Positions 18,349 through 26,938 of a stretch of DNA of 64,000 bases are shown piece by piece. The DNA comes from CALFXN01 sp937957815 (GTDB taxonomy: Bacteria > Synergistota > Synergistia > Synergistales > Aminobacteriaceae). The stretch is from contig DAIQNX010000012.1 in the NCBI GenBank assembly GCA_036788195.1, positions 1 through 64,000 of the forward strand, written 5' to 3'. Position 1 is the stretch's first letter, and each line of letters begins with the position of its first letter. The notes under the pieces are model-generated. The model searched no databases. It was not told the DNA's origin and worked only from the letters and a program-made list of their open reading frames with translations. A program made the position numbers and the translations under genes.

Positions 18349-18466
18349 AAAACGGCCGTGGAAGGAGATCCCCTGTGGGACCTGCCTCCACGGCCGTAAA
18401 GTGCGCGCTTGTCTATCGGTTCGCGAGCTTTATGGTCACAGGCGGCAGGCTATCTGGCCCGCCACC
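18349..18466 (-). promoter_or_regulatory. trp operon attenuator (1:2, 2:3, 3:4 hairpins)
   Basis: On the minus strand, strand 1 (GGTGGCGGGC, 18466-18457, overlapping the Trp codons) pairs with strand 2 (GCCTGCCGCC, 18450-18441). Strand 2 can instead pair through CCTGCCGCC with GGAGGCAGG at 18389-18381. Strand 3 can also form a terminator stem, ACGGCCGTGGAGGCAG (18397-18382) with CTCCTTCCACGGCCGT (18367-18352), followed by TTTT. The competing pairs match the layout in the ligase leader at 3635-3713. Confidence 0.85.
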
Positions 18467-18497
18467 ACCAGTTCTGACTGAGGAGTTTCCGGATCAT
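18450..18497 (-). CDS. trp operon leader peptide (three consecutive Trp codons)
   Basis: A 15-residue frame, MIRKLLSQNWWWRAR, preceded by GGAGGAATC and ending in TAG inside the attenuator. The three TGG codons occupy 18470-18462. Stalling at these codons in Trp shortage would favour the 2:3 antiterminator and expression of trpCBA. Confidence 0.9.
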   Translation of the reverse strand: MIRKLLSQNWWWRAR

Positions 18498-18528
18498 GAA
18501 CGATTCCTCCCAAGATTGATTACGGGGG

Positions 18529-18558
18529 AAGATACCACGGACGAACGTGATCTGTCAA
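18529..18558 (-). promoter_or_regulatory. Promoter of the trpCBA operon
   Basis: TTGACA (18558-18553) and TATCTT (18534-18529) on the minus strand, 18 bases apart. TTGACAGAT is identical to the promoter of the second Trp-attenuated transcript at 3526. Confidence 0.75.
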
Positions 18559-18592
18559 CAGGTGAAGGCGCGATTGTGCGGCCGGACTGATT

Positions 18593-19480
18593 CTACAGGC
18601 CGACGGCGACCGACCCGGCGACGATGAGCGCGATGCCCGTCCACTGCGCGGCCGTCGACTGCTCGCGCATGACGAAAATCCCGAAGAGCGCCGTGAGAAG
18701 CGGGCTCGTTCCAGTGATCGGCGTCACGATGGAGAGCGGAATCAGCGTGACCGCCTTCGTGAACGTGAAGACGCCGACCCCGAGTCCGAACGCGCCAGCC
18801 CCGACGATCGCCAGAGCGGCGCGGGGAGAGACGAGCGCGATCCGGCCCCGGTCCGCGCGCGCCGTGCCGATCCCCCAGTGGATCCACGTGCATCCGACGA
18901 GGAAGACCGACCTCCAGAACGCGATCGTGATTCCCGGAATGCCCTGGAGAAGGAGGTATTTCGTGAGCGGCACCGTGAAGCCCCAAGCGAGCGCGGCCCC
19001 GAGCGCGCAGAGAAAGCCCCTCGCGGCCATGGCCGGCCTGTCGCCCCCTGCGACCTCGAAACGCAGGAGAACGACCCCGAGGATGACGAGGACCGTTCCG
19101 AGGATGATGTTCCACGTGACGCTCTCACCGAAGAAAAACGCCGAGACGGCCGTGACGATGAGCGGATACGAACTCGTGATCGGGACGGCGCGGCTGACGC
19201 CGAGATGCCGGATCGCGGCGAAGTAGAGGATATCGCCGACGATATTGCCGAAGACCGTGTTCGCGAGGATCACGAGGAAAAAGACGGACGGGGCGCTCCA
19301 GACGAGGAACGCCGGGTCCGTCGCGAGAGTGATCGTGAGCAGGACGCCGAAAGAGCCGATCGACCGGATCGCGTTCACCTCGAGAAACGAAAGGCCATCC
19401 ATCCCGCGTTTCAGGAGGATCGGCGACGCGGCCCAGCAACAGGCCGTCAGGGCGCTCATGAGTATTCCCAGAACGTACAT
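18593..19480 (-). CDS. EamA/DMT superfamily transporter
   Basis: Inner-membrane protein of 295 residues with about ten hydrophobic segments in two EamA repeats (ALTACCWAASPILLKRGMDG at the start; ITGTSPLLTALFGIFVMREQ near the end, the usual conserved TM9 region). Family members export metabolites, often amino acids or nucleotides. The substrate here is unknown. The gene lies upstream of the trp promoter with its stop about 35 bases away, on the same strand. There is no sign that it is co-transcribed with trpCBA, since promoter and attenuator intervene. It follows the M55 peptidase gene by about 105 bases. Confidence 0.88.
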   Translation of the reverse strand: MYVLGILMSALTACCWAASPILLKRGMDGLSFLEVNAIRSIGSFGVLLTITLATDPAFLVWSAPSVFFLVILANTVFGNIVGDILYFAAIRHLGVSRAVPITSSYPLIVTAVSAFFFGESVTWNIILGTVLVILGVVLLRFEVAGGDRPAMAARGFLCALGAALAWGFTVPLTKYLLLQGIPGITIAFWRSVFLVGCTWIHWGIGTARADRGRIALVSPRAALAIVGAGAFGLGVGVFTFTKAVTLIPLSIVTPITGTSPLLTALFGIFVMREQSTAAQWTGIALIVAGSVAVGL

Positions 19481-19585
19481 TCCGCCTCCGGCTTACAGGC
19501 GGTTTATCGACGCACCCCCGCCCGGATGGAGGGGAACGTCAGTCGCCCTCCCGATGCGTCATATTGTACACGATTTCTCGAAGGA

Positions 19586-20419
19586 TCAGAGCGCGACCGC
19601 CCCCGCGAGCCCCGTCGCGACGTTGATCCAGCGGCGCATTTCCACCATGTCGGAGCCGCGCATCCGCACCGTGCGTCCGTCGATGCGCTCCACGCCGGGA
19701 ACGTACGAGACGACGTCGCACTGCCGCGAATACTTGAACGTCAGTCCGAGAACGTACGGCGTCGAGATTTTCTGAAGTGGCGCCTTTTTCGAAGCTACCC
19801 GGAGCGTCGCCTCGCGGGCGGCCTCCCGGAGCAGGTTTCGCGTCCGCGACGGGGGCAGACAATCGGCCGAGGCGTTGCCGCGCGCCTCCTTGACGCAGCA
19901 CGTCACGAGTCCGTCGCCGAGAAGCGCCGAAGCCTCTCGGCATACGGCGGCGTCTCCGGTCACGAGCGCCACGGGAACGCCGCAGGATGCGCAGACGGCG
20001 CCGTTGATCGCCGTTTCCCCCGCGGGTTCGCCGTTGAGGCGGACGTCGAAAATCGTCGCTCCCGAGACGGTATGGTCGAGAACCGCGAACGGCGTCCCCG
20101 ACATCGCGTGGTACGCCACGAAGAACGCACCGTCGAATCCTTCGACGCCCTCGACCATCCCGAGGGCCTTCGGCGTTCCCGAGAGGAGACGGACGTTTTC
20201 CGGAAAGGTCGTGACATCGAGATTGATCATCCGCGCGTGGGAGTCGTTGACGACGATCTCCCTCGCCCCGCCCTCGATCGCTCCCTCGACGACCGCCAGG
20301 ACGTCGTGGAGCTGCATCCTGCATCCGAACGCGTATTCCGCGGCGTGGTCCGAACGCGTCTGCAGCGCGCTGACGACGCCGGTCGCGCCCTCCATATCGG
20401 CACTGACGTAAATCTTCAT
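19586..20419 (-). CDS. M55 family D-aminopeptidase (DppA-type zinc peptidase)
   Basis: Cytoplasmic peptidase of 277 residues. The zinc ligands known in the B. subtilis enzyme have counterparts here: D8 and E10 (MKIYVSADMEGATG), H61 (NDSHARM), H104 (FVAYHAMSG) and E135 (GETAING). A further histidine in LDHTVSG, H116, is the probable catalytic residue. The B. subtilis protein forms a decamer and releases D-amino acids from short peptides. It lies divergently next to a family-5 peptide-binding protein gene and near a dpp importer, which suggests use of D-amino-acid-containing peptides such as cell-wall fragments. Confidence 0.9.
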   Translation of the reverse strand: MKIYVSADMEGATGVVSALQTRSDHAAEYAFGCRMQLHDVLAVVEGAIEGGAREIVVNDSHARMINLDVTTFPENVRLLSGTPKALGMVEGVEGFDGAFFVAYHAMSGTPFAVLDHTVSGATIFDVRLNGEPAGETAINGAVCASCGVPVALVTGDAAVCREASALLGDGLVTCCVKEARGNASADCLPPSRTRNLLREAAREATLRVASKKAPLQKISTPYVLGLTFKYSRQCDVVSYVPGVERIDGRTVRMRGSDMVEMRRWINVATGLAGAVAL

Positions 20420-20486
20420 CGCGAATCACTCCTTCAAACGTTTTCCGGGCGTTCCGCCCCTCGCGTCCTCCACCGTCCTTTACACA

Positions 20487-20515
20487 TTGACAATCACCGG
20501 CGGAGGATGTAGAAA
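20487..20515 (+). promoter_or_regulatory. Promoter of the peptide-binding protein gene
   Basis: TTGACA (20487-20492) and TAGAAA (20510-20515), 17 bases apart, giving a 5' leader of about 125 bases before the start codon. I see no clear regulatory RNA fold in that leader. Confidence 0.55.
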
Positions 20516-20645
20516 TGGATGAACAAATGGATCCAATAGAAGTATAGCGCGTTCCGGAGGGAGGTGCATCTTCAGGAGGGAAAATCGGGCAACCGGTACG
20601 GGATGTCAGGATGAAGACACTATTACGGCAAGGAGGATGGGTACC

Positions 20646-22265
20646 ATGAAAAAACGCACATGGCTTCTGCTCTGCGTTCTGTGCATCATCGCCGCCGCCG
20701 GTCAGGCGGCGTATGCGGACGTATCCCGCGGCGGCATTCTCAAGTGGCACTTGCAGAACAACCCTCCGGCTCTCGATCCCGTCACGTCGAACATCACGAC
20801 GTCGGCGCGGGGCACGAATCTCTACCTCGAAACGCTCGTCAGGAACGATGCGGACGGGAAGATCGTCCCGCATCTCGCCGAGAAGTGGGAGGTCAACGCG
20901 GACTCGACGGTCTGGACCTTCCATCTCCGTACGGGAGTCCGTTTCCACAAGACGGTCAAGGGGAGTCCGACGCTGAACGGCGGGCGCGAGATGACCGCCG
21001 GCGACGTGAAGTACAGCCTCGAACGCCTCGTGAAGATGAAGTCCTCGCGCGTCATGTTCATCTCCGCGATCAAGGGGTACAAGGATCTCTTCGACGGCAA
21101 GACCGACACGTGGGCCGGGATCGAGGTCCTCGACCCGCACACGGTGCGCTTCACGCTCGACATGTCCTACGCGCCGTTCCTCGCCGCGCTGACGTACACG
21201 TCGTTCGGCGTCGTGCCGAAGGAAGACGCCGAGAAACTCGGGAAGGATTTCAACTTCGCGCCGGTCGGAACGGGCGCGTTCGCCTTCCATGAGTGGAAGC
21301 AGGATAACTACGTGTCGTTCAGGAAGAATCCCGACTACTGGCGCAAGGACGCCTCGGGCGCGCAGCTGCCCTATCTCGACGGAGTCGATCTCGTCGTCAT
21401 GCCAGATTACGGCGTGGCCTACATGGAGCTCAAGAAGGGAAATCTTCACGTCCTCGAGGAAGTGACCGACGAATACTACGCGGACGCCAAGAAGGAATTC
21501 GGCAAGGGCTACCAGGAACGTCCCGCGCTTCAGAACTACTACTACGGCCTCAGCCAGATCCGCGAGCCGTTCAAGGACAATCTCAAGCTCCGGCAGGCGA
21601 TCAACTACGCCGTCGACCGCAGGGCGATCAGCGAGATGCTCCTCAACGGACGCTACATGCCCGCGATGGGGGTTCTGCCCCCGGGGATGTCGTCGTACGA
21701 TCCCAAACTCCGCGGATACGAGTACAACCCAGAGAAGGCGAAGCAGCTCCTGAAGGAAGCCGGGTACGAAAAGGGTCTCGAGATCACGCTCCACTACAAC
21801 AGCACGCCGCGGCACAAGGCGATCGCCGAGGCCGTCCAGGCGCAACTCTCCCAGTTCAACATCACCGTGAACCTCGCGTCCACTGAAGTCGGTGCGCACT
21901 ACGACGCCGTCCGGCGCGGCGACTACGAGTTCTTCCGCGCGGGCTGGGCGGGGGACTACAACGACCCCGACAACTTCCTCTACACGCTCTTCTGTTCCGA
22001 CAACTTCGGCGCGAAGGGCAACTACTGCCGCTACAAGAACGACATGGTCGATACCCTTCTCCGCGACGCCCGGAAGGAACCCGACCCCGCGAAGCGCGTC
22101 GAGATGTACAAGAAGGCCGAGCAGCAGATCGTCGACGACGCCGTGTGGCTCTTCCTGTACTACCAGACAACGAGCCTCGTGGCCCGTCCCGAGGTCCGGA
22201 ACATTCAGCTTCCGTTCCTCGGCGCGTATATGACCGATCTGAGCGAGATCTCTCTCTCGAAGTAG
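20646..22265 (+). CDS. Dipeptide/oligopeptide ABC substrate-binding protein (family 5)
   Basis: Secreted binding protein of 539 residues. A signal peptide runs over about residues 1-24 (KKRTWLLLCVLCIIAAAGQAAYA). The family-5 pattern is clear: LVRNDADGKIVPHLAEKWEVN, FTLDMSYAPFLAALT, VPKEDAEKLGKDFNFAPVGTGAF and GWAGDYNDPDNFLY near the C-terminus. The start at 20646 was chosen over 20637 because the earlier ATG overlaps the Shine-Dalgarno AGGAGG. It is monocistronic, ending in a strong terminator, and lies about 5.6 kb from the dppBCDF operon that lacks its own binding protein, so the two probably work together. Confidence 0.92.
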   Translation: MKKRTWLLLCVLCIIAAAGQAAYADVSRGGILKWHLQNNPPALDPVTSNITTSARGTNLYLETLVRNDADGKIVPHLAEKWEVNADSTVWTFHLRTGVRFHKTVKGSPTLNGGREMTAGDVKYSLERLVKMKSSRVMFISAIKGYKDLFDGKTDTWAGIEVLDPHTVRFTLDMSYAPFLAALTYTSFGVVPKEDAEKLGKDFNFAPVGTGAFAFHEWKQDNYVSFRKNPDYWRKDASGAQLPYLDGVDLVVMPDYGVAYMELKKGNLHVLEEVTDEYYADAKKEFGKGYQERPALQNYYYGLSQIREPFKDNLKLRQAINYAVDRRAISEMLLNGRYMPAMGVLPPGMSSYDPKLRGYEYNPEKAKQLLKEAGYEKGLEITLHYNSTPRHKAIAEAVQAQLSQFNITVNLASTEVGAHYDAVRRGDYEFFRAGWAGDYNDPDNFLYTLFCSDNFGAKGNYCRYKNDMVDTLLRDARKEPDPAKRVEMYKKAEQQIVDDAVWLFLYYQTTSLVARPEVRNIQLPFLGAYMTDLSEISLSK

Positions 22266-22284
22266 GCGATTATCAATGCACAGG

Positions 22285-22317
22285 GCGCCGCCCCGATTCC
22301 GGGGCGGCGCTTTTTTT
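22285..22317 (+). terminator. Intrinsic terminator after the peptide-binding protein
   Basis: GCGCCGCCCCG (22285-22295), a four-base loop, CGGGGCGGCGC (22300-22310) and then seven T. It also lies immediately beyond the end of the convergent aminopeptidase gene. Confidence 0.9.
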
Positions 22318-22330
22318 CGGCGGCGCCGCG

Positions 22331-23785
22331 TCACACGGAGAGAACGTACTCAAGACAGGTCCGGAGCGCGAAGGCCGATCCGCCCGTGCCGTAGCAGTCG
22401 AACTCCTTGTCGTAATGCGCGACCGCGGCGATATCCAGATGCGCCCAGGGAATCCCGGGATCCACGAACTCCCGCAGAAGCATCCCGGCCGTAATGACGC
22501 CGCCGCCGGGACCGCCGGAGTTCGTGAAATCGGCGTTCTGGGACGTGATCTTCTCCCGGAGCTTATCGTCGTCCATCGTGAAGCGGTGGAAGCGTTCCCC
22601 CGCGCGTTCCGCGGCGGCGAGAAGGTCGGCGCTCAGGCCGTCGTGGTCGGAGACGAGCGCGGCCGTGTAATTTCCGAGCGCAGTCACGGCGGCGCCGGTC
22701 AGCGTCGCCATATCGACGAGCGCGTCCGGACGGACGCGGCTCGCATAGGTGAGGACGTCGGCGAGCGTCACGCGCCCCTCGGCGTCGGTGTTCAGGATCT
22801 CGATGGTCTTCCCGTTCATCGTCCTGATGATGTCGTCGGGGCGGTAGGAGTCGCCGTCGGGCATGTTCTCGACGGCGCCGAGGATTCCGTGGACCTCGAC
22901 GTCCGGCCGGAGCGTCCCGAGAGCGCGCATGATCGCGAGGACGTTGCAGCCGCCGGTCTTGTCGGTTTTCATGGTCTTGATGCCGTCGCGCGTCTTGATG
23001 CAGAGGCCGCCGCTGTCGAATGTCACGGTTTTTCCGACGAGTGCGATGCGTCGCCTGGGCTCCGCGTCGGGGCGATAGACGAGGTGGATCAGCCGCGGCC
23101 GGTTCGTCGAGCCCCGGCCGACCGAGAGGAGCGCGTTCATCCCCATCGCGTCGATGGCGCCCTCGTCGAGGATCGTGCATTCGAGACCGCCTTCGCGGGC
23201 GAGGACGAGCGCGCGTTCCGCGAGCGCGAGCGGCGTGACGACGTTGCCGGGCTCGTTGACGAGATCGCGCGCGAACGCCTGGGCCTCGGCCGAGACGACG
23301 CCGCGCCCGAGTCCGTCTTGGTCGCCCCCGGCAAGCCCGAATGACGTTATTTCCGTCCTTTCGGGGTGCGAGTCGGTCGTCCAGTACCTCCGGAAGACGT
23401 AGTTTCCGAGAATCGCGCCCTCGGCGACGGCTCGCGAGAGAAACGCGTCCGGCTTCCCGGGGAATTGCGCGACGATGCTCTCGAATCCGAGCGTCGACGC
23501 GCAGCGGACGCATTCGGCCGTACGGTTCCTGTAGGCCGTCGCCTGCGCCGCCGCAGATTCCGGACGTTTGCCGAGTCCAGCGAGAAGCATGGCTCTGACC
23601 GGCGCGCCGGGAACGGGGACGACTCTCAGGGAGCCCTTCTTCCCGGGATCCTGTGGCAGTGAAAGCGCATGTTCCAGAGCTGCCGACACCTCGGAAACCA
23701 GAGGGGAAAGGGGGGATTCTCCCTCGAACAGGAAAATGCAGAGAAGCTCCGCCGATTCTCCGGCCTGATACGGGTGAATGTCCAT
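22331..23785 (-). CDS. Leucyl aminopeptidase (M17 family)
   Basis: Cytoplasmic two-metal aminopeptidase of 484 residues that removes N-terminal residues from peptides. The C-terminal catalytic domain has VGKTVTFDSGGLCIK (metal and substrate region, around residues 250-265), KTDKTGGC and the family signature NTDAEGRV at 332-339. The N-terminal domain is of usual size. The start at 23785 is supported by AGGAGG eight bases upstream; the longer frame to 23950 has no such site. It is divergent from a membrane-dipeptidase-like gene. It fits the peptide-use theme of the region. Confidence 0.93.
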   Translation of the reverse strand: MDIHPYQAGESAELLCIFLFEGESPLSPLVSEVSAALEHALSLPQDPGKKGSLRVVPVPGAPVRAMLLAGLGKRPESAAAQATAYRNRTAECVRCASTLGFESIVAQFPGKPDAFLSRAVAEGAILGNYVFRRYWTTDSHPERTEITSFGLAGGDQDGLGRGVVSAEAQAFARDLVNEPGNVVTPLALAERALVLAREGGLECTILDEGAIDAMGMNALLSVGRGSTNRPRLIHLVYRPDAEPRRRIALVGKTVTFDSGGLCIKTRDGIKTMKTDKTGGCNVLAIMRALGTLRPDVEVHGILGAVENMPDGDSYRPDDIIRTMNGKTIEILNTDAEGRVTLADVLTYASRVRPDALVDMATLTGAAVTALGNYTAALVSDHDGLSADLLAAAERAGERFHRFTMDDDKLREKITSQNADFTNSGGPGGGVITAGMLLREFVDPGIPWAHLDIAAVAHYDKEFDCYGTGGSAFALRTCLEYVLSV

Positions 23786-23816
23786 GTATTGCGCCTCCTG
23801 ACGTGGCATAATAATT

Positions 23817-23834
23817 CCGGACGGATGCGTCCGG
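23817..23834. promoter_or_regulatory. Inverted repeat between two divergent peptidase genes
   Basis: CCGGACG, four bases, CGTCCGG: a perfect dyad in the 93-base divergent spacer. It may be an operator or an untranslated-region hairpin. No regulator is assigned. Confidence 0.3.
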
Positions 23835-23878
23835 TATTCGTTGAAGCGACATCCAGCAAACCCAAGGAGAGGATTTCG

Positions 23879-24916
23879 ATGAAACACAGCACAGAAACCG
23901 CGCTTCGGGCGCGCGACTTCCATAACGACGCCTTCGTCGCCGACGCTCACTTCGACCTGCTGCCACTCGTTCTCGAAAAGCGTCTCGAGGGACGCACGAA
24001 AGTCATCGAAACGGACTATCTTCCGCAGTTCCGGGCGGGAGGGGTCGATCTCGTGATCTCGTCGATCTTCATAGGAAACGATTTTCTCCCCGAGATGGCG
24101 CTTCGCCGGGCACTCGACCAGATCGCGGCGCTGCAGGCGGAACTCGAGGAAAGCCCTGGATTATTCGCGCCCTGCCGGAACACGACCGAGATCCTCGCCG
24201 CGAAGGAACGCGGGGAACTCGCCATTCTCCTTTCCTTCGAGGGCGTCGAGCCGATCGGCTCCGACCTGAGCCTGCTGCGCGTCTTTCACGCGCTCGGCGT
24301 CCGCGGCGTCGGGATCGCGTGGAGCCGGAGGAACGCCGCCGGGGACGGGTGCTTCTTCAAGCCCGTCGAGGAAGGGCGAAAGGGCGGGCTCACGGAGTTC
24401 GGCGTTCGCCTGATCCGCGAGGCGACCCGGCTCGGAATGTACCTCGACGTCAGCCACCTCAACGACGAGGGCGTCGCGGACGTCTTCGCGCTCCACGACG
24501 GCCCGGTGATCGCGTCGCACTCCAACTCCCGCGCGCTGGCGGGCACGATGCGCAATCTCACGGACGACCAGATCCTCACGCTCGCATCGCGAGGCGGCCT
24601 CATGGGAATGAACGTGTGCAGCACCTTCGTCGGCGATCCCGCTCGCGCGCCGCTGACGGAGGCCGATCTCGCGAACCACGCGGACCACATCCGGAACCTC
24701 GCCGGACCGGCGGCCATCGGATTCGGCTTCGACTTCTGCGACGAGATGCGCGATTTCTCAGGCCCGGGACCGTTCGCGAACTACGACTGCGTCAAGGGGT
24801 ACGCGAACGCTCCGCTGCTGACCGAACAGCTCCTTCTCAGGGGCTATTCGGACGGGGAGGTCCGGGGCATCCTCGGCGAGAATCTGATGCGCTTCCTGCA
24901 AAAAACGATCGGATAA
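23879..24916 (+). CDS. Membrane dipeptidase family (M19) protein
   Basis: Metal-dependent dipeptidase of 345 residues, related to renal dipeptidase. Metal-binding elements are in order: the HxD motif H24 and D26 (ADAHFDLLP), LSFEGVEPIG with the bridging glutamate, DVSHLNDEG and IASHSNSRALAG with the two later histidines, and the closing GILGENLMRFL. There is no signal peptide, so it is probably cytoplasmic despite the family name. The start at 23879 has AGGAG upstream. A GC-rich hairpin follows its stop. It neighbours the dpp importer operon and would finish peptide breakdown. Confidence 0.9.
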   Translation: MKHSTETALRARDFHNDAFVADAHFDLLPLVLEKRLEGRTKVIETDYLPQFRAGGVDLVISSIFIGNDFLPEMALRRALDQIAALQAELEESPGLFAPCRNTTEILAAKERGELAILLSFEGVEPIGSDLSLLRVFHALGVRGVGIAWSRRNAAGDGCFFKPVEEGRKGGLTEFGVRLIREATRLGMYLDVSHLNDEGVADVFALHDGPVIASHSNSRALAGTMRNLTDDQILTLASRGGLMGMNVCSTFVGDPARAPLTEADLANHADHIRNLAGPAAIGFGFDFCDEMRDFSGPGPFANYDCVKGYANAPLLTEQLLLRGYSDGEVRGILGENLMRFLQKTIG

Positions 24917-24920
24917 TGAC

Positions 24921-24954
24921 GACCCGGGGGGAGGGAGAAGCTCTCCCCCCGGTC
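24921..24954. terminator. GC-rich hairpin between convergent genes
   Basis: A ten-base perfect stem (24924-24933 with 24943-24952) sits in the 42-base gap between the M19 gene and dppF, without a T-run. It may help stop transcription from both sides. Confidence 0.4.
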
Positions 24955-24958
24955 GCCG

Positions 24959-25945
24959 TCATCGCTCGTACAGAAAGCAGGCCGCCCAGTGACCGCTGCC
25001 CTGATCGCGGAACGGAGGCTCCTGTTCGGCGCATTGGGCCGTCGCGTGGCGGCACCGCGTATGGAAGCGGCATCCGACCGGCGGATTCGCCGGCGACGGA
25101 AGATCCCCCTGGAGCAGGATGCGCTCCCCCTGGTCCTCGGGATCGGGCTGCGGGATCGCCGAGAGCAGCGCCTGCGTATACGGATGCAGCGGACGGGCGA
25201 AAACCTCGTTCTTCTCCGCGAGTTCTACGATCTTCCCGAGGTACATGATCGCGATCCTGTCGGAGATGAACTTGACGACCGACAGGCTGTGCGTGATGAA
25301 CAGATAGGTCAGCCCGAGATCGTCCTGGAGATCCCGGAGCTCGTTGAGCACCTGGCTCTGGATCGACACGTCGAGCGCGCTGACGGGTTCGTCGCAGACG
25401 ATGAAATCCGGGTTCATCGCGAGAGCGCGCGCGATGCCGATTCGTTGTCTCTGGCCGCCGGAGAACTCGTGCGGGTAGCGGAACCTGTGTTCCGGCCGGA
25501 GCCCGGCCCGGACGAGAACCTTCACGACATACTCGTCGAGTTCCCTCCTGTCGGCAACGATGCCGTGATACCGCACCGCTTCGCCGACGATTTCGCGGAC
25601 CGTCATCCGGGGATTGAGGCTTCCGTAGGGATCCTGGAAGATGATCTGAAGGCGCCTCCTGATGTCCGACGGGTTCCGTTTCAGTGCCGCCCCGACATCC
25701 TCGCCGTCGAAGACCACGGTCCCGGCGGTCGGCGGCAGGAGGTGCATCAGCGTTCGGCCGAGCGTCGACTTGCCGCATCCCGATTCGCCGACAAGACCGA
25801 GCGTCTCCCCGCGCCGGACGGACAGATCGACGCCGTCGACGGCCTTCACATGTCCCACGACGTTCCTGAAGATCCCTTTCCTGATCGGGAAGTGTTTCTT
25901 CAGGCCGCTCACCTGAAGGATCGGCGCATCCGCGTCAGCGTGCAT
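24959..25945 (-). CDS. dppF: Dipeptide ABC transporter ATP-binding protein
   Basis: Cytoplasmic ATPase of 328 residues, the second of two in this peptide importer. Walker A GESGCGKSTLGR, Q-loop FQDPYGSLNPRM, signature FSGGQRQRIGIARAL and Walker B FIVCDEPVSALDVS are present, with the C-terminal peptide-importer extension, including HTRCRHATAQC whose cysteines probably help bind an iron-sulphur cluster as in DppD/OppF homologues. The start at 25945 has GGAGAG upstream, and the gene overlaps dppD by 11 bases. It is last in the operon dppB-dppC-dppD-dppF. Confidence 0.93.
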   Translation of the reverse strand: MHADADAPILQVSGLKKHFPIRKGIFRNVVGHVKAVDGVDLSVRRGETLGLVGESGCGKSTLGRTLMHLLPPTAGTVVFDGEDVGAALKRNPSDIRRRLQIIFQDPYGSLNPRMTVREIVGEAVRYHGIVADRRELDEYVVKVLVRAGLRPEHRFRYPHEFSGGQRQRIGIARALAMNPDFIVCDEPVSALDVSIQSQVLNELRDLQDDLGLTYLFITHSLSVVKFISDRIAIMYLGKIVELAEKNEVFARPLHPYTQALLSAIPQPDPEDQGERILLQGDLPSPANPPVGCRFHTRCRHATAQCAEQEPPFRDQGSGHWAACFLYER

Positions 25946-26933
25946 CGGAAGTCTCTCCTTCCACCGGATTCCCGTCGTAGAGCCAGCACCGGACGGCTCG
26001 TCCGCCGGACGGCAAGAACAAGGGCGGCTCGTCGTTCGGGCACCGGTCCATCCGTTCGGCGCACCGGTTGTGGAATTTGCATCCGCTCGGGAATGCGAGC
26101 GGACTCGGAACGACACCCGGAATGACGCCGAGCCGTCGCGCCGTCGTCGTGAGCTTCGGGATCGACTGGAGCAGTCCGCGCGTGTACGGATGCTTCGGAT
26201 CGCGGAACAGATCCCTGACCGGCGCCTGTTCGACGATCTTTCCGGCGTACATGACGACGACGCGGTGCGCCATCCTGGCGATGACCCCGAGGTCGTGCGT
26301 GATGAACAGGATTGCCGAGTTGAGCTGTTGCCTGAGTTCGTTCATGAGGTCGAGGATCTGCGCCTGTACGGTGACGTCGAGCGCCGTCGTCGGCTCGTCC
26401 GCGAGCAGCAGGGCGGGCGTGCACGCGAGCGCCATCGCGATCATCGCGCGCTGACGCATTCCTCCGGAGAGCTGGTGCGGATAGTCGTTCATACGCTGCC
26501 GGGCCGAAGGAATGCTCACCATGTCGAGAAGCCCGACGCCCCGCTCGAAGGCCTGCTTCCGGTCGAGGCGCTGATGGAGCCTGAGGGGCTCCATGATCTG
26601 CTCTCCGACCGTGTAGACGGGGTTCAGGCTCGTCATCGGCTCCTGAAAGATCATCGAGATCCGGTTTCCCCGGATCGAGCGCATTCTGTCCTCGGAAAGC
26701 TTCGCGAGGTCCTGTCCGTCAAAGAGAATGGAGCCCCCCGCGATTCGTCCGGCGGGCTTCGGAAGCAGCCGCAGAATCGACAGTGCCGTCACGCTCTTGC
26801 CGCATCCCGATTCGCCGACGAGTCCGAGCGTCTCGCCCGGCTCCACGCTGAAGGAAACGCCGTCGACCGCCTTCACGAGTCCGGCGTCCGTATCGAAGTA
26901 CGTCCTGAGATCCCTGATGTCGAGAAGCGCCAT
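25935..26933 (-). CDS. dppD: Dipeptide ABC transporter ATP-binding protein
   Basis: Cytoplasmic ATPase of 332 residues, partner of DppF. Motifs: Walker A GESGCGKSVTAL, IFQEPMTSLNPVYTVGEQ, signature LSGGMRQRAMIAMAL, Walker B LLLADEPTTALDVT and ITHDLGVIA. The C-terminal domain has the peptide-importer block PSPLAFPSGCKFHNRC with cysteines typical of the family. It follows dppC by five bases and overlaps dppF, which supports one polycistronic message. Confidence 0.95.
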   Translation of the reverse strand: MALLDIRDLRTYFDTDAGLVKAVDGVSFSVEPGETLGLVGESGCGKSVTALSILRLLPKPAGRIAGGSILFDGQDLAKLSEDRMRSIRGNRISMIFQEPMTSLNPVYTVGEQIMEPLRLHQRLDRKQAFERGVGLLDMVSIPSARQRMNDYPHQLSGGMRQRAMIAMALACTPALLLADEPTTALDVTVQAQILDLMNELRQQLNSAILFITHDLGVIARMAHRVVVMYAGKIVEQAPVRDLFRDPKHPYTRGLLQSIPKLTTTARRLGVIPGVVPSPLAFPSGCKFHNRCAERMDRCPNDEPPLFLPSGGRAVRCWLYDGNPVEGETSDAR

Positions 26934-26938
26934 GGCGA

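Noticed and set aside
19539..22334. A 931-codon minus-strand frame
   Set aside because: It covers parts of the M55 peptidase and the peptide-binding protein genes in the wrong frame, and crosses their divergent promoter region.
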